Positions 18,246-26,089 of a DNA stretch of 64,000 nt are shown here, one piece after another (within the stretch, counting starts at the first letter, position 1; the number at the start of each line of letters is the position of its first letter). A program made the position numbers and the translations under genes. A model generated the notes under the pieces. It was not told where the DNA came from and did not search any database. It saw only the letters and a program-made list of their open reading frames with translations. The DNA comes from CAWCJL01 sp963795775 (GTDB taxonomy: Bacteria; Acidobacteriota; Terriglobia; Terriglobales; Acidobacteriaceae), in assembly GCA_963795775.1 (NCBI GenBank), contig CAWCJL010000002.1:372001-436000 (forward strand), given 5' to 3'.

Positions 18246-20651
18246 TTAGCGATGTCCTCCACCGCTGTGGCCGTCGCTGTGCGGCTCGGAGTGGGAAGGA
18301 GCGGAGTGCTGCTCCATCCGAGGCTCCGGGGCAGAGTGCGGCTGCGGTGCGGGCGCGGACCGCTGCTCCATTGGCGGCGCATAATTCCGCTGCTGCTGTA
18401 CCGGGGGTGCGTAGTTGCGCTGCTGCTGCACCGGCGGGCTGTAGCTGCGCTGCGGCTGTGCTGCCGGCGGAGTGTAGTGCTGCTGTGGTGCCGGCGTGTA
18501 GTGCTGCTGCGGTGCAGGCTGGGCATGCGGCAAGTACTCGTTGTCCTGCGACGGTGCCGGGCGCCGGCCCTCTTCCACGGTCTGGCGCTGCTGTGGGTCG
18601 AGCGGGCGTCCCGGATCATGCACCTGCCCGCGCTGCTGCTGCTGGAAGCTAGGTTGATTCCCCGGAGGCTCGTTCCGCGTCACCAGGGGCCGCGGCTGGT
18701 AGGCACTGCGGCCGGGCGACGCGGGCTGCTGCAGAGCCCGGGTCTGGGGAGCCCGGTCTCGGCGAACCCGGATGTTGCCGGTGCCGATGGGTGAATGTAG
18801 CCGCCGGCCGGGGGCTGCCGGATGCCCGTTATTCGCGCCGGTCTCTGGCATCGGATGCGGCGCATTCTGCGGCACCGCTCCGCGTGGCGCAGTTTCCGGT
18901 GCTCCATGCGGCGTCGCTTCTGGAGCCGGACGGCCCGGCAACGTGGTTCCGTTGCGCGTGATTAGCGGACGCGCGCCGACGTTGCCCTCACCCGGTGCGT
19001 TCGGACGGGTGGGCTGGGCGCCTGGCCGGTTCTGTACGACTGGTGCCGGCGTTGGCCCGTGCGGAGCTGCAGGGTTCACCGGCTGGGCGCCAACGTGGCC
19101 CAGGGTCGGTTGCGCTCCAAGGGTGGGCTGTCCTCCCGGCCGGTTAACGGGAACAGCACCGCGTGCTCCGTTCGCCGGCAGCGCATGGAAGGGCACTGGT
19201 TGCTGACGAGCTCCGGGAACAGCCTGCGCCTGGTGTCCGCCGCGCGTCAGCAGCGTGGGCCGCTGTGCGGGTACGGGCAGCGCGTGCGCTACGGGCCGGG
19301 GCGTGACGCTCAAGCGCGTCGGTTGGATGCTCGGGTGCGCTATCACCTGGGCCGTACGCACCTGCTCCGGGTTGACATGGATCACGTTGCGGTAGATCGG
19401 CTGTCCGCTGGCGAAGACGCGGGCTGGCGCCGCGGTAAACGCGCGTTCCCGGTTTGCGTAGCCGTAGTTCACGGCATGGAGGTTGGTGTAGTTATTCGTG
19501 CTGTGCACGAAGTTGTTGTAGTTGTTGATAATCGTCGTGTTGTGAATGTTCACGATGTTGATATTGGTCACATTCACCCGGCGCACGTAGTCGGAGCTGC
19601 AGTGGTACCAGGGGATGTACGGCTCGCCCACACCTAGCGGGAACCATGCGGCCACGCCGCCGATGCCGATTGAGAATCCACCGCCGCCCGCGAAGGCCAC
19701 CAGCGCGGGCGACCAGATGGGCCGCACTGCGATCGGTCCGGGGACCCAGCCCCACCGCGAACGGATATACGCCCAGCGCCCGTAGTGGAAGGGCGCATAG
19801 CCCCAAGGCTCTGATTCCACCCAGGTCCAGCCCCACGGGCCGGTCCAGACCCAGTGTCCTACGCGGTAGGGGACCCAGTCTGCGGGCACTTCCCGCGGGT
19901 ACCAGACGGGACCGTACTCGGTGCCCGTGTCCCACGTGCCGTAATCGTCCAGGTCATCGTAGCCCGGGGTGTAGCGGCTCACGTACTGGGCAGAGCGCGC
20001 ATCCTGTATGTGGCGATCGCGCTGTACCGACCACTGATCGAACTCGTCGAGCGCGGGCATGGCAATCTGTTGCAGCTCGATCGGATTCGTGCCGAGCAGA
20101 CGCACAGATTCACCCGCGCCGATATTCTGCGAAAGGTTCGGCCCCGTCACCTGCACCGCACCAGTGTTCACCGTAACCTGCGTCCCGCCGTCCTCGTCAT
20201 ACGAGTCGATGCGGATATCGCCCGGCTGCACAACGGTGACCGCGCCATTGGGCGTATCGATCTCCACCTGCTGGCTGGGATCGAGACCAAAGGTGCGCAC
20301 CCGAATCGTGCCCTGGGCCAGCCCCAGCTGCGTGAGTTGGTCGGACAGATTGGTCATGGTGAGATCGGTGGTCTGCGACATACGAATCACCGTGCCGCCG
20401 ATGGACAACTCATCCCGGCCACCCTGGTCCGTGTACAGCCGATCGCCGGTGGAAACGGGATAGTTGGCCTCTGCCTGGCTCCACTGGTCCACGCCGGCAG
20501 GCTGTACGGAAACGCTTCCTTGTATGTAGCCCAGCCGTGCAACGCGGCTGGAGGGATCGCCGGAATCGGCCAGAAGCGGAAGTGCGCTCGACAGCAACAG
20601 CGCAACCAGGAAAAGCCGCCATGCAGAAAGTTGTTTCCCTATCTTGCTCAT
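18246..20651 (-). CDS. Secreted FecR-domain protein with Trp-rich middle and Pro/Gln-rich tail
   Basis: 801 residues from ATG 20651, preceded by GGAGGAAGAC, a near-ideal ribosome site. A signal peptide (residues 1-28, LFLVALLLSSALPLLA) leads into a FecR-like domain at about 40-175 (VSVQPAGVDQWSQAEANYPV, GDRLYTDQGGRDEL). Next is a Trp/Tyr/Gly-rich region (GHWVWTGPWGWTWVESEPWG, YGRWAYIRSRWGWVPG) of the kind found in DUF6600 proteins, then Asn-rich repeats and a long low-complexity tail with repeated QQRNYAPPVQQ and PAPQQHYTP blocks. FecR domains can sense or bind periplasmic or cell-wall ligands; here no sigma factor or TonB receptor lies nearby, so an envelope-structural role is equally possible. 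The tail looks disordered and may span the envelope or wall. Confidence 0.85.
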   Translation of the reverse strand: MSKIGKQLSAWRLFLVALLLSSALPLLADSGDPSSRVARLGYIQGSVSVQPAGVDQWSQAEANYPVSTGDRLYTDQGGRDELSIGGTVIRMSQTTDLTMTNLSDQLTQLGLAQGTIRVRTFGLDPSQQVEIDTPNGAVTVVQPGDIRIDSYDEDGGTQVTVNTGAVQVTGPNLSQNIGAGESVRLLGTNPIELQQIAMPALDEFDQWSVQRDRHIQDARSAQYVSRYTPGYDDLDDYGTWDTGTEYGPVWYPREVPADWVPYRVGHWVWTGPWGWTWVESEPWGYAPFHYGRWAYIRSRWGWVPGPIAVRPIWSPALVAFAGGGGFSIGIGGVAAWFPLGVGEPYIPWYHCSSDYVRRVNVTNINIVNIHNTTIINNYNNFVHSTNNYTNLHAVNYGYANRERAFTAAPARVFASGQPIYRNVIHVNPEQVRTAQVIAHPSIQPTRLSVTPRPVAHALPVPAQRPTLLTRGGHQAQAVPGARQQPVPFHALPANGARGAVPVNRPGGQPTLGAQPTLGHVGAQPVNPAAPHGPTPAPVVQNRPGAQPTRPNAPGEGNVGARPLITRNGTTLPGRPAPEATPHGAPETAPRGAVPQNAPHPMPETGANNGHPAAPGRRLHSPIGTGNIRVRRDRAPQTRALQQPASPGRSAYQPRPLVTRNEPPGNQPSFQQQQRGQVHDPGRPLDPQQRQTVEEGRRPAPSQDNEYLPHAQPAPQQHYTPAPQQHYTPPAAQPQRSYSPPVQQQRNYAPPVQQQRNYAPPMEQRSAPAPQPHSAPEPRMEQHSAPSHSEPHSDGHSGGGHR

Positions 20652-20817
20652 GTCTTCCTCCGGAGCCGCGCATCCGACGTGCTCCTTGGTACCTGTAACC
20701 CGATTCACCGCAAAATGACGCGCCGAGTGTGATGCATGGCTTCTGCGGCCACCAGCCACTATATTTGTGGAACCCTGCTGTGCAAATGACCGTATCGTGT
20801 TTTCGGAGGCAATCATT

Positions 20818-21432
20818 GTGACGATGGTACTGCGTGGTTTCTGCTCTCTTCTGATCGTTGCTCCCCTGGTACTCACCTCCGCATGCAGCATCCATGTGGA
20901 TAAGAATGCCGACGGAAAAGACAAGAACGTGAAGGTGGATACACCGCTGGGCGGCATTCACGTGAACACGGACGAGGCCGCAGCACAGAACACGGGTATC
21001 TCGCTCTACCCCGGCGCCAAGGTGGAACCGGACCACGACGGGGACAAGGGAGCAGACATCCACATGGGCTTTGGGCCGTGGCAGCTGCGCATCAAGGTCG
21101 CGAAATACGGGACGCCGGACGGCCGCGATAAGGTGATTGCCTTTTATCGCAAGGCGCTGGGTGGCCCGGGTGAGGTGATTGAGTGCCGTGGCAACCAGCC
21201 GGTGGGCTCGCCCGCGCGCACTCCCGACGGCCTGACCTGCGCCGACGACGGCAACAACGAGCATGTGCATACGGACAAATCGGACATCCTGCTGAAGGCC
21301 GGTTCCAAACGGCGGCAGCGGCTGGTGGCCTTCGAGCACACGGATGCGCAGCCTGCGGCCGGGCCCACCAAGTTCACCGTGATCTCCCTGGAGCTGCCGG
21401 CCAGCTCCGACGAGCACAGGGAAAGCGACTAG
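20818..21432 (+). CDS. Putative lipoprotein, unknown function
   Basis: A 204-residue protein. GTG 20818 is eight bases after GGAGG (20805-20809); ATG 20824 is an alternative start. The signal sequence ends in LVLTSAC, a lipobox, so it is probably lipid-anchored. The mature region begins with a charged linker (HVDKNADGKDKNVKVDTPLG), then SLYPGAKVEP, FYRKALGGPGEVIECRGN and a C-terminal strand FTVISLELP. The FYRKAL...GEVI pattern resembles small secreted proteins with a repeated alpha/beta fold, but I cannot assign a family. It is divergent from the FecR-type gene, sharing a 166-base regulatory gap. Confidence 0.7.
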   Translation: MTMVLRGFCSLLIVAPLVLTSACSIHVDKNADGKDKNVKVDTPLGGIHVNTDEAAAQNTGISLYPGAKVEPDHDGDKGADIHMGFGPWQLRIKVAKYGTPDGRDKVIAFYRKALGGPGEVIECRGNQPVGSPARTPDGLTCADDGNNEHVHTDKSDILLKAGSKRRQRLVAFEHTDAQPAAGPTKFTVISLELPASSDEHRESD

Positions 21433-21487
21433 CGGCCGGCGGCCCCAAAATTGCGGAAGCCTTTCGCTTCCTGTAGCTTCAACAGGC

Positions 21488-22168
21488 ATGGACCACCATT
21501 GCCATCGCTGCGGATCTGCTGTGGGGAACGAGATAAGCTTTTGCCCCCACTGCGGGGCGCCCCAGCTCCGCTTCGCTCTTCCCGACGAGGAGAATGGTGA
21601 AACGCGGACGGCTACGGAGGGAAGCAGCGCCGGGAACGTGCTGGCCGACCCGCGCGTCGTGGACTGGCAGAAAGCCTTTGGCGCAGCTTTCAGCATTGCC
21701 TTGCCCATCGGCGTGCTTACGGCGGTTCCCGGGCTGTCGCTCGGCTTCTTCCTCTGGGTGGTCGGCGGTGCGGCCATGGCCGTCGCGCTCTATCGCAGGC
21801 GGCGCCCCGGGGCGATGCTTGATGCTCGCAGCGGTTTTCGGATCGGCGCGCTCACAGGGCTATTTGCGGCCTACATTTCAGCGGCGCTCATCGCCATCCT
21901 CCAATTAGTGGAGCGCTATCAGTTTCACCTGGGCGCGGTCATGGATCGCGAATACGTCGAGCGCATGGAACAGTCCACGGCCATGGTGCAGTCCGGCGCA
22001 GACACAGAAGCGCAGTTGCGCGCCTATCTGCACTTCCTGCTCACGCCAGATGGACGCGCGACGATGTCGCTCGCCGGCGCGGCCGTCGTCTCCGTTGCCA
22101 TGATCCTGCTGGCCGGCATGGGCGGACTGCTCGGCGTCCGCATGTACAACCGCCGGCGGCCGGCGTAG
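21488..22168 (+). CDS. Zinc-ribbon membrane protein, unknown function
   Basis: 226 residues. The N-terminus is a short zinc ribbon (CHRCGSAV...CPHCGAP; Cys at about 5, 8, 19 and 22). An acidic linker and three to four hydrophobic segments follow (FSIALPIGVLTAVPGLSLGFFLWVV, GALTGLFAAYISAALIAIL, AGAAVVSVAMILLAGMGGLLG), ending in a basic tail (RMYNRRRPA). Such ribbon-plus-membrane proteins are common and usually uncharacterised; the ribbon probably faces the cytoplasm. It lies upstream of pyrR on the same strand with about 55 bases between, most of which is the pyrR hairpin. Confidence 0.8.
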   Translation: MDHHCHRCGSAVGNEISFCPHCGAPQLRFALPDEENGETRTATEGSSAGNVLADPRVVDWQKAFGAAFSIALPIGVLTAVPGLSLGFFLWVVGGAAMAVALYRRRRPGAMLDARSGFRIGALTGLFAAYISAALIAILQLVERYQFHLGAVMDREYVERMEQSTAMVQSGADTEAQLRAYLHFLLTPDGRATMSLAGAAVVSVAMILLAGMGGLLGVRMYNRRRPA

Positions 22169-22191
22169 ACGTTCTTCCGTTTGCTCCGGGG

Positions 22192-22221
22192 GCTCTCGCC
22201 GCCGTATCATCCGGCGAGAGC
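22192..22221 (+). promoter_or_regulatory. Hairpin at the pyrR ribosome-binding region, possible PyrR-responsive element
   Basis: A perfect ten-base-pair stem (GCTCTCGCCG 22192-22201, CGGCGAGAGC 22212-22221) with a ten-base loop ends two bases before the pyrR ATG at 22224, so it would cover the ribosome-binding region. The loop and 3' arm read ATCCGGCGAGAGCTT, which resembles the known PyrR RNA-binding consensus AUCCNGNGAGGYU with one extra base. In mycobacteria PyrR represses translation from a site at its own start. The match is imperfect, so the role is inferred. Confidence 0.5.
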
Positions 22222-22223
22222 TT

Positions 22224-22787
22224 ATGGCAGAGCAAGCACCGAAACTGCGCGAAAAGGGCCGCCTCCTTTCCGCTTCCGAAATCGAGCGTACGCTGGTACG
22301 CCTGGCGCACGAAATCATCGAAAAGAATGACGGCTGCGAAAAGCTTGGCCTGGTCGGCATCAAGCGGCGCGGCGTCCCTCTTGCCCAGCGCCTCAGCAAA
22401 CTGATCAGCGGCATTGAGAAGCGGCCGGTGGATGCTGGCGTACTCGACATTCGGTTCTACCGCGACGACCTGTCCACGCATGATGTGCGCCCGCTGGTCA
22501 ATCCCGGCGATATCGGGTTCGATGTTACCGGCCGGGACATCATCCTGGTCGATGACGTCCTCTATACCGGACGCACTATCCGCGCTGCCCTCGATGCGCT
22601 CTTCGATCACGGACGTCCAGAGCGCGTGCAACTGCTCGTATTAATTGATCGGGGCCATCGCGAACTTCCGATCGAAGCCATGTTCGTCGGACGGAAGGTT
22701 CCCACCTCCCGTCGCGAGATCATCGAGGTAAAGCTGCACGAGGTGGACGCCGACGAGCAGGTGATCCTGGTGGAACGAGCTGAGTAG
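22224..22787 (+). CDS. pyrR: Bifunctional pyrimidine regulator / uracil phosphoribosyltransferase PyrR
   Basis: 187 residues, normal family length. The PRPP-binding loop VDDVLYTGRTIRAALDAL (about 108-125) and the N-terminal LGLVGIKRRGVPLAQRL are diagnostic. C-terminal LIDRGHRELPIEAMFVGRKVP is the conserved PyrR segment that distinguishes it from other phosphoribosyltransferases. PyrR binds pyr mRNA when UMP is plentiful and lowers expression of the biosynthetic genes; it also converts uracil and PRPP to UMP to a minor degree. It is the first gene of pyrR-pyrB-pyrC, with four bases separating its stop from the pyrB GTG. The hairpin over its own start suggests autoregulation. Confidence 0.96.
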   Translation: MAEQAPKLREKGRLLSASEIERTLVRLAHEIIEKNDGCEKLGLVGIKRRGVPLAQRLSKLISGIEKRPVDAGVLDIRFYRDDLSTHDVRPLVNPGDIGFDVTGRDIILVDDVLYTGRTIRAALDALFDHGRPERVQLLVLIDRGHRELPIEAMFVGRKVPTSRREIIEVKLHEVDADEQVILVERAE

Positions 22788-22791
22788 CACG

Positions 22792-23838
22792 GTGCCAGAA
22801 TCGCTCACCAGAAACCGCATATACACTGACCCTTCTGCCGGGTCTGGTGCAGAGTCCGTCATTTCTTCCTCTTCACGCGAGGCGCTGATCTCGCGCTCCC
22901 TGCTGTCTGCCCGCGATCTCTCGGTTGCTGACGTCAGCGCGATTCTGCGCTCAGCAACCCTGCTGGAAAATGAGGACCCGCTGGCCCGTGCGCGCCGTTT
23001 TGCCAAGCGCCGCGTTGCGCTGCTGTTCTATGAGTCGAGCACGCGCACGCGCACCTCGTTTGAACTCGCCGCCAAGAGCCTGGGTGCCGACACCGCGCTG
23101 GTAAGCGCGCAATCCTCCAGCATCGAGAAGGGCGAAAGCCTGAAGGACACCGGACTGACACTGCGTGCGCTCGGCGCAGAGTGCATCATCCTCCGTCACC
23201 CTGCATCCGGCGCGCCCTACCTGCTGGAGCATGCGACACAGCTCCCGGTGCTGAACGCAGGCGACGGCATGCATGAGCATCCCTCGCAGGCGCTGCTGGA
23301 CCTGCGCACGATATTGATGCGCCTGGGTCGGGGCGAACAGCCGGTGAGCGATTCAGTTCTCGCCGGCATCACGGTACTCATCACGGGCGACATTCTGCAT
23401 AGTCGAGTCGCCCGCTCGAACGCTTTGCTGCTGCCCCGTCTGGGTGCCAAGGTGGTGCTCTGCGGCCCCACTGCCCTGCTGCCGGAAGCAGCCGCGGAGA
23501 TCGGCCCTGACGTAAGCATCGAGCGCAATTTCGAAACCGCGCTCCGGGCGGCGCAAGTGGTGATGATGCTGCGCATCCAAAAGGAGCGGCTGGCCGGCCT
23601 GGAGCTGGATTTGCCGGAGTACGTCGACGGTTACCAATTGCACAGCGAGCGCCTGCGCGCGCTCGCGCCAGAAGCGCTGGTGATGCACCCGGGCCCTATG
23701 ATTCGCGGCCTCGAGATCACCAGCGAAGTAGCCGACGGCCGGCAGTCGGCCATCGAACAGCAGGTGCGCAACGGCGTGGCCGTCCGGATGGCTTTGATCG
23801 CCCGCGCCCTGGGCGCCGTGCCCGAGGAGCGTGCGTGA
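22792..23838 (+). CDS. pyrB: Aspartate carbamoyltransferase catalytic subunit
   Basis: 348 residues from GTG 22792. It catalyses carbamoyl phosphate plus aspartate to carbamoyl aspartate, the committed step of pyrimidine synthesis, in the cytoplasm. The carbamoyl-phosphate loop STRTRTSFELAAKSLGAD (Ser83-Thr84-Arg85-Thr86-Arg87-Thr88), then HPASGAPYLLE, HEHPSQALLDLRTIL and the C-terminal MHPGPMIRGLEI are present. The first 33 residues (Ser/Arg-rich) precede the conserved core (LLSARDLSVADV) and are longer than usual; the real start might be later, although no better ribosome site is visible. There is no pyrI regulatory subunit nearby. The stop overlaps the pyrC start (GTGA). Confidence 0.95.
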   Translation: MPESLTRNRIYTDPSAGSGAESVISSSSREALISRSLLSARDLSVADVSAILRSATLLENEDPLARARRFAKRRVALLFYESSTRTRTSFELAAKSLGADTALVSAQSSSIEKGESLKDTGLTLRALGAECIILRHPASGAPYLLEHATQLPVLNAGDGMHEHPSQALLDLRTILMRLGRGEQPVSDSVLAGITVLITGDILHSRVARSNALLLPRLGAKVVLCGPTALLPEAAAEIGPDVSIERNFETALRAAQVVMMLRIQKERLAGLELDLPEYVDGYQLHSERLRALAPEALVMHPGPMIRGLEITSEVADGRQSAIEQQVRNGVAVRMALIARALGAVPEERA

Positions 23839-25181
23839 ACGCCTTGCTCATCACCGGGGGCCATCTGGTCGATCCCGCGCAGGGCATCGATGCCGAGCGC
23901 GACGTGCTGCTGCGCGATGGCCGGGTCGCGGCGATTGAGTCTCCGGGCCAGCTCGGCGGTGCCGGCAATCACGGGGCGGAGGAGATCGATGCCAGTGGCC
24001 TGGTGGTTGCGCCGGGGTTGATCGACATCCACGTGCACCTGCGCGAGCCGGGACAGAGCTATAAGGAAACCATTGCGAGCGGCACCGCGGCAGCGGCTGC
24101 GGGCGGGTTTACCGCGGTGGCCGCGATGCCCAATACCGTCCCGGTCAACGATTCTGTCGAGACCACGGAGTGGATGCAGGCGCCCGAACGCGGAGCACAT
24201 ATCCGCGTCTTCCCCATCGCGGCCGCCACACGCGGAAGCATGGGCGAGGCGCTGACTGACTACGCAGCGCTGAAAGACGCCGGGGCCGTCGCCGTCAGCG
24301 ATGACGGGAAGCCCATCCTAGGCGACGACATCATGCGCGAGGCCCTGAGTGCCGCGGCGGCTGCGGGCCTGCCGGTTATCCAGCATGCGGAGGACACGCG
24401 GCTGACTGGGGGCTGCTCCATGAACGCCGGAGCGATGGCGTTCCGCCTTGGGCTGCGCGGCATGCCGGTCGAGGCCGAAACGCGCATCGTCGCGCGCGAT
24501 ATTCGGCTGCTCGCCGAGCTCGAAGAAAGCCGCGCGCTGGTACAGCGTGTGATGGGGGAGAGCGAGCCAGAACGGCCCCATCTCCATGTGGCGCACCTGT
24601 CCACGGCCGCGGCCCTCGATCACGTGCGCCGCGCCCGGCAGCGTGGCCTTTATGTCACGTGCGAGGTCACGCCCCATCACTTCGTGCTGACGGAAGAGGC
24701 TGTCGGCGACTACCGCACCAATAGCAAGATGAACCCGCCACTGCGCTCGGCCGCCGACCGCGACGCCATGATCGAAGGCCTGCTCGATGGGACCATCGAT
24801 TGCATCGCTACCGATCACGCACCGCATGCGCTGCACGAGAAAGAGCAGGAGTTCGAGCGCGCGCCCAACGGCATCACCGGCCTGGAAACAGCGCTCGGGC
24901 TCACCCTGCTCACTTTGCACCGGCAGCACGGGCTTTCGTTGGCGAGGGTGATTTCGCTCCTCAGTACGCAACCGGCACAGTTGCTAAAGCTCTCCGGGCG
25001 CGGGACCCTGGCAGTCGGCTCCCATGCGGACCTGGTTCTGTTCGCGCCAGAACAGGAGTGGACATTCCGCGCGGCCAGCTCGAGGTCGAAGGGTCGCAAC
25101 ACTCCATTTGATGGGTGGCCGATGCTGGGCCGCGTTCAGTCCACCATTAGCGAAGGCCGCATCGTCTATCGCGCGTCCTGA
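23835..25181 (+). CDS. pyrC: Dihydroorotase (class I)
   Basis: A 448-residue zinc amidohydrolase that cyclises carbamoyl aspartate to dihydroorotate. Metal-ligand motifs are visible: DIHVHLREPGQSYKETI (His66, His68), the barrel His in VIQHAEDTRLT and LHVAHLSTA, and the catalytic Asp in ATDHAPHALHEKEQEFE (about residue 320). Residues 1-55 and the C-terminal strand segment (GTLAVGSHADLVLFAPEQEW) form the small beta domain of the amidohydrolase fold. Start GTG 23835 overlaps the pyrB stop in GTGA, indicating translational coupling. It is the last gene of the cluster; the next gene is convergent. Confidence 0.95.
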   Translation: MNALLITGGHLVDPAQGIDAERDVLLRDGRVAAIESPGQLGGAGNHGAEEIDASGLVVAPGLIDIHVHLREPGQSYKETIASGTAAAAAGGFTAVAAMPNTVPVNDSVETTEWMQAPERGAHIRVFPIAAATRGSMGEALTDYAALKDAGAVAVSDDGKPILGDDIMREALSAAAAAGLPVIQHAEDTRLTGGCSMNAGAMAFRLGLRGMPVEAETRIVARDIRLLAELEESRALVQRVMGESEPERPHLHVAHLSTAAALDHVRRARQRGLYVTCEVTPHHFVLTEEAVGDYRTNSKMNPPLRSAADRDAMIEGLLDGTIDCIATDHAPHALHEKEQEFERAPNGITGLETALGLTLLTLHRQHGLSLARVISLLSTQPAQLLKLSGRGTLAVGSHADLVLFAPEQEWTFRAASSRSKGRNTPFDGWPMLGRVQSTISEGRIVYRAS

Positions 25182-25240
25182 TCTGGAGAGAGCACCCCGC
25201 TAGCGCGCCAGATTCCCAGCAACTCCTCTTCGCGCTGCGC

Positions 25241-26089
25241 CTACTTGCTTTGCAGCAGTTCGAAAGCCTGCGGCACAGTGAGATCGCCGGGAACCTGGCG
25301 GAAGTTAGACCGCACCTCGTCCTGCTGTTTACTCACGGTCTTGAACAGAATGATGTGCCCGTTCACATGCACATCCACGCGGTCGGTCTTCCAATGCGTG
25401 GAGCTGACCGGCTGGCGCGCGATCTCGAACACGCCGCCCTTGTTGATGCGGCCCAGCAGGCCAAAGCCGAACTCGACATCGTCAATGAGCTGTCCCTTGA
25501 TGTCGGCCACGCGCTTCTGTTGCGCGTTGATCAGCATGGTGCCGGCCAATGCGTGGAAGATGCGGCCTTCGATATTCGGCGGCTCGAAGTCGGGGTTCGG
25601 TCGGAAGCGCAGCCGCACATTGTCGCCGTCCATCCCATCCATCTCATATAGAAAGGCCCTGGGCAGCATTTCCATCAGCCTGCGCACGCGCGCCTCGTCG
25701 TCTTCGTGCTGCTGCTTCACCCTGCGCTGCTCTGCCGGATCGTGCAACAGGGTTGTGACACGCTGGTCCTCAATCCGCTGTTCCACCGCGTTGAGCGGTC
25801 GTCCGTTGATCGCGAAGATGCGGTAGACCGGGCCTTCCCGGGTCTCGACCTCTTCTTCGGACTTGCGCAGGCCCTCCACGGTTCTTTCGACGTGGTAGGT
25901 CCAGAAGGTCCCGTCTTCGCGGTCTTTGAGGTCGTTATAGACAGTCTGCTCGACCAGGTCCTTTGCGGTTTCCTGCGCCGGAGCAACGCGCAGTGGAGAC
26001 GCGTGGACTGGAGGCATGCTGGAGGCCGATGTGGCCGCCGCAAGGAACAGCGGCAGCATCCCAGCCAGCCGGAGGCACACAGACCCCAC
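25241..26089 (-). CDS. Secreted protein of unknown function
   Basis: 282 residues from a GTG directly abutting the stop of the upstream gene (TGAGTG), so the two are coupled. A signal peptide (LAGMLPLFLAAATSASS) is followed by a helical charged region (AKDLVEQTVYNDLKDRE) and a beta-rich body: GTFWTYHVERTVEGLRK, YRIFAINGRPLN, RLRFRPNPDFEPPNIEGRIF, and a C-terminal half with VEFGFGLLGRINKGGVFEI. The layout recalls periplasmic LolA/LppX-like or outer-membrane-lipoprotein-sorting-type folds, but I cannot confirm this. It is probably functionally tied to its upstream partner. Confidence 0.75.
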   Translation of the reverse strand: MGSVCLRLAGMLPLFLAAATSASSMPPVHASPLRVAPAQETAKDLVEQTVYNDLKDREDGTFWTYHVERTVEGLRKSEEEVETREGPVYRIFAINGRPLNAVEQRIEDQRVTTLLHDPAEQRRVKQQHEDDEARVRRLMEMLPRAFLYEMDGMDGDNVRLRFRPNPDFEPPNIEGRIFHALAGTMLINAQQKRVADIKGQLIDDVEFGFGLLGRINKGGVFEIARQPVSSTHWKTDRVDVHVNGHIILFKTVSKQQDEVRSNFRQVPGDLTVPQAFELLQSK

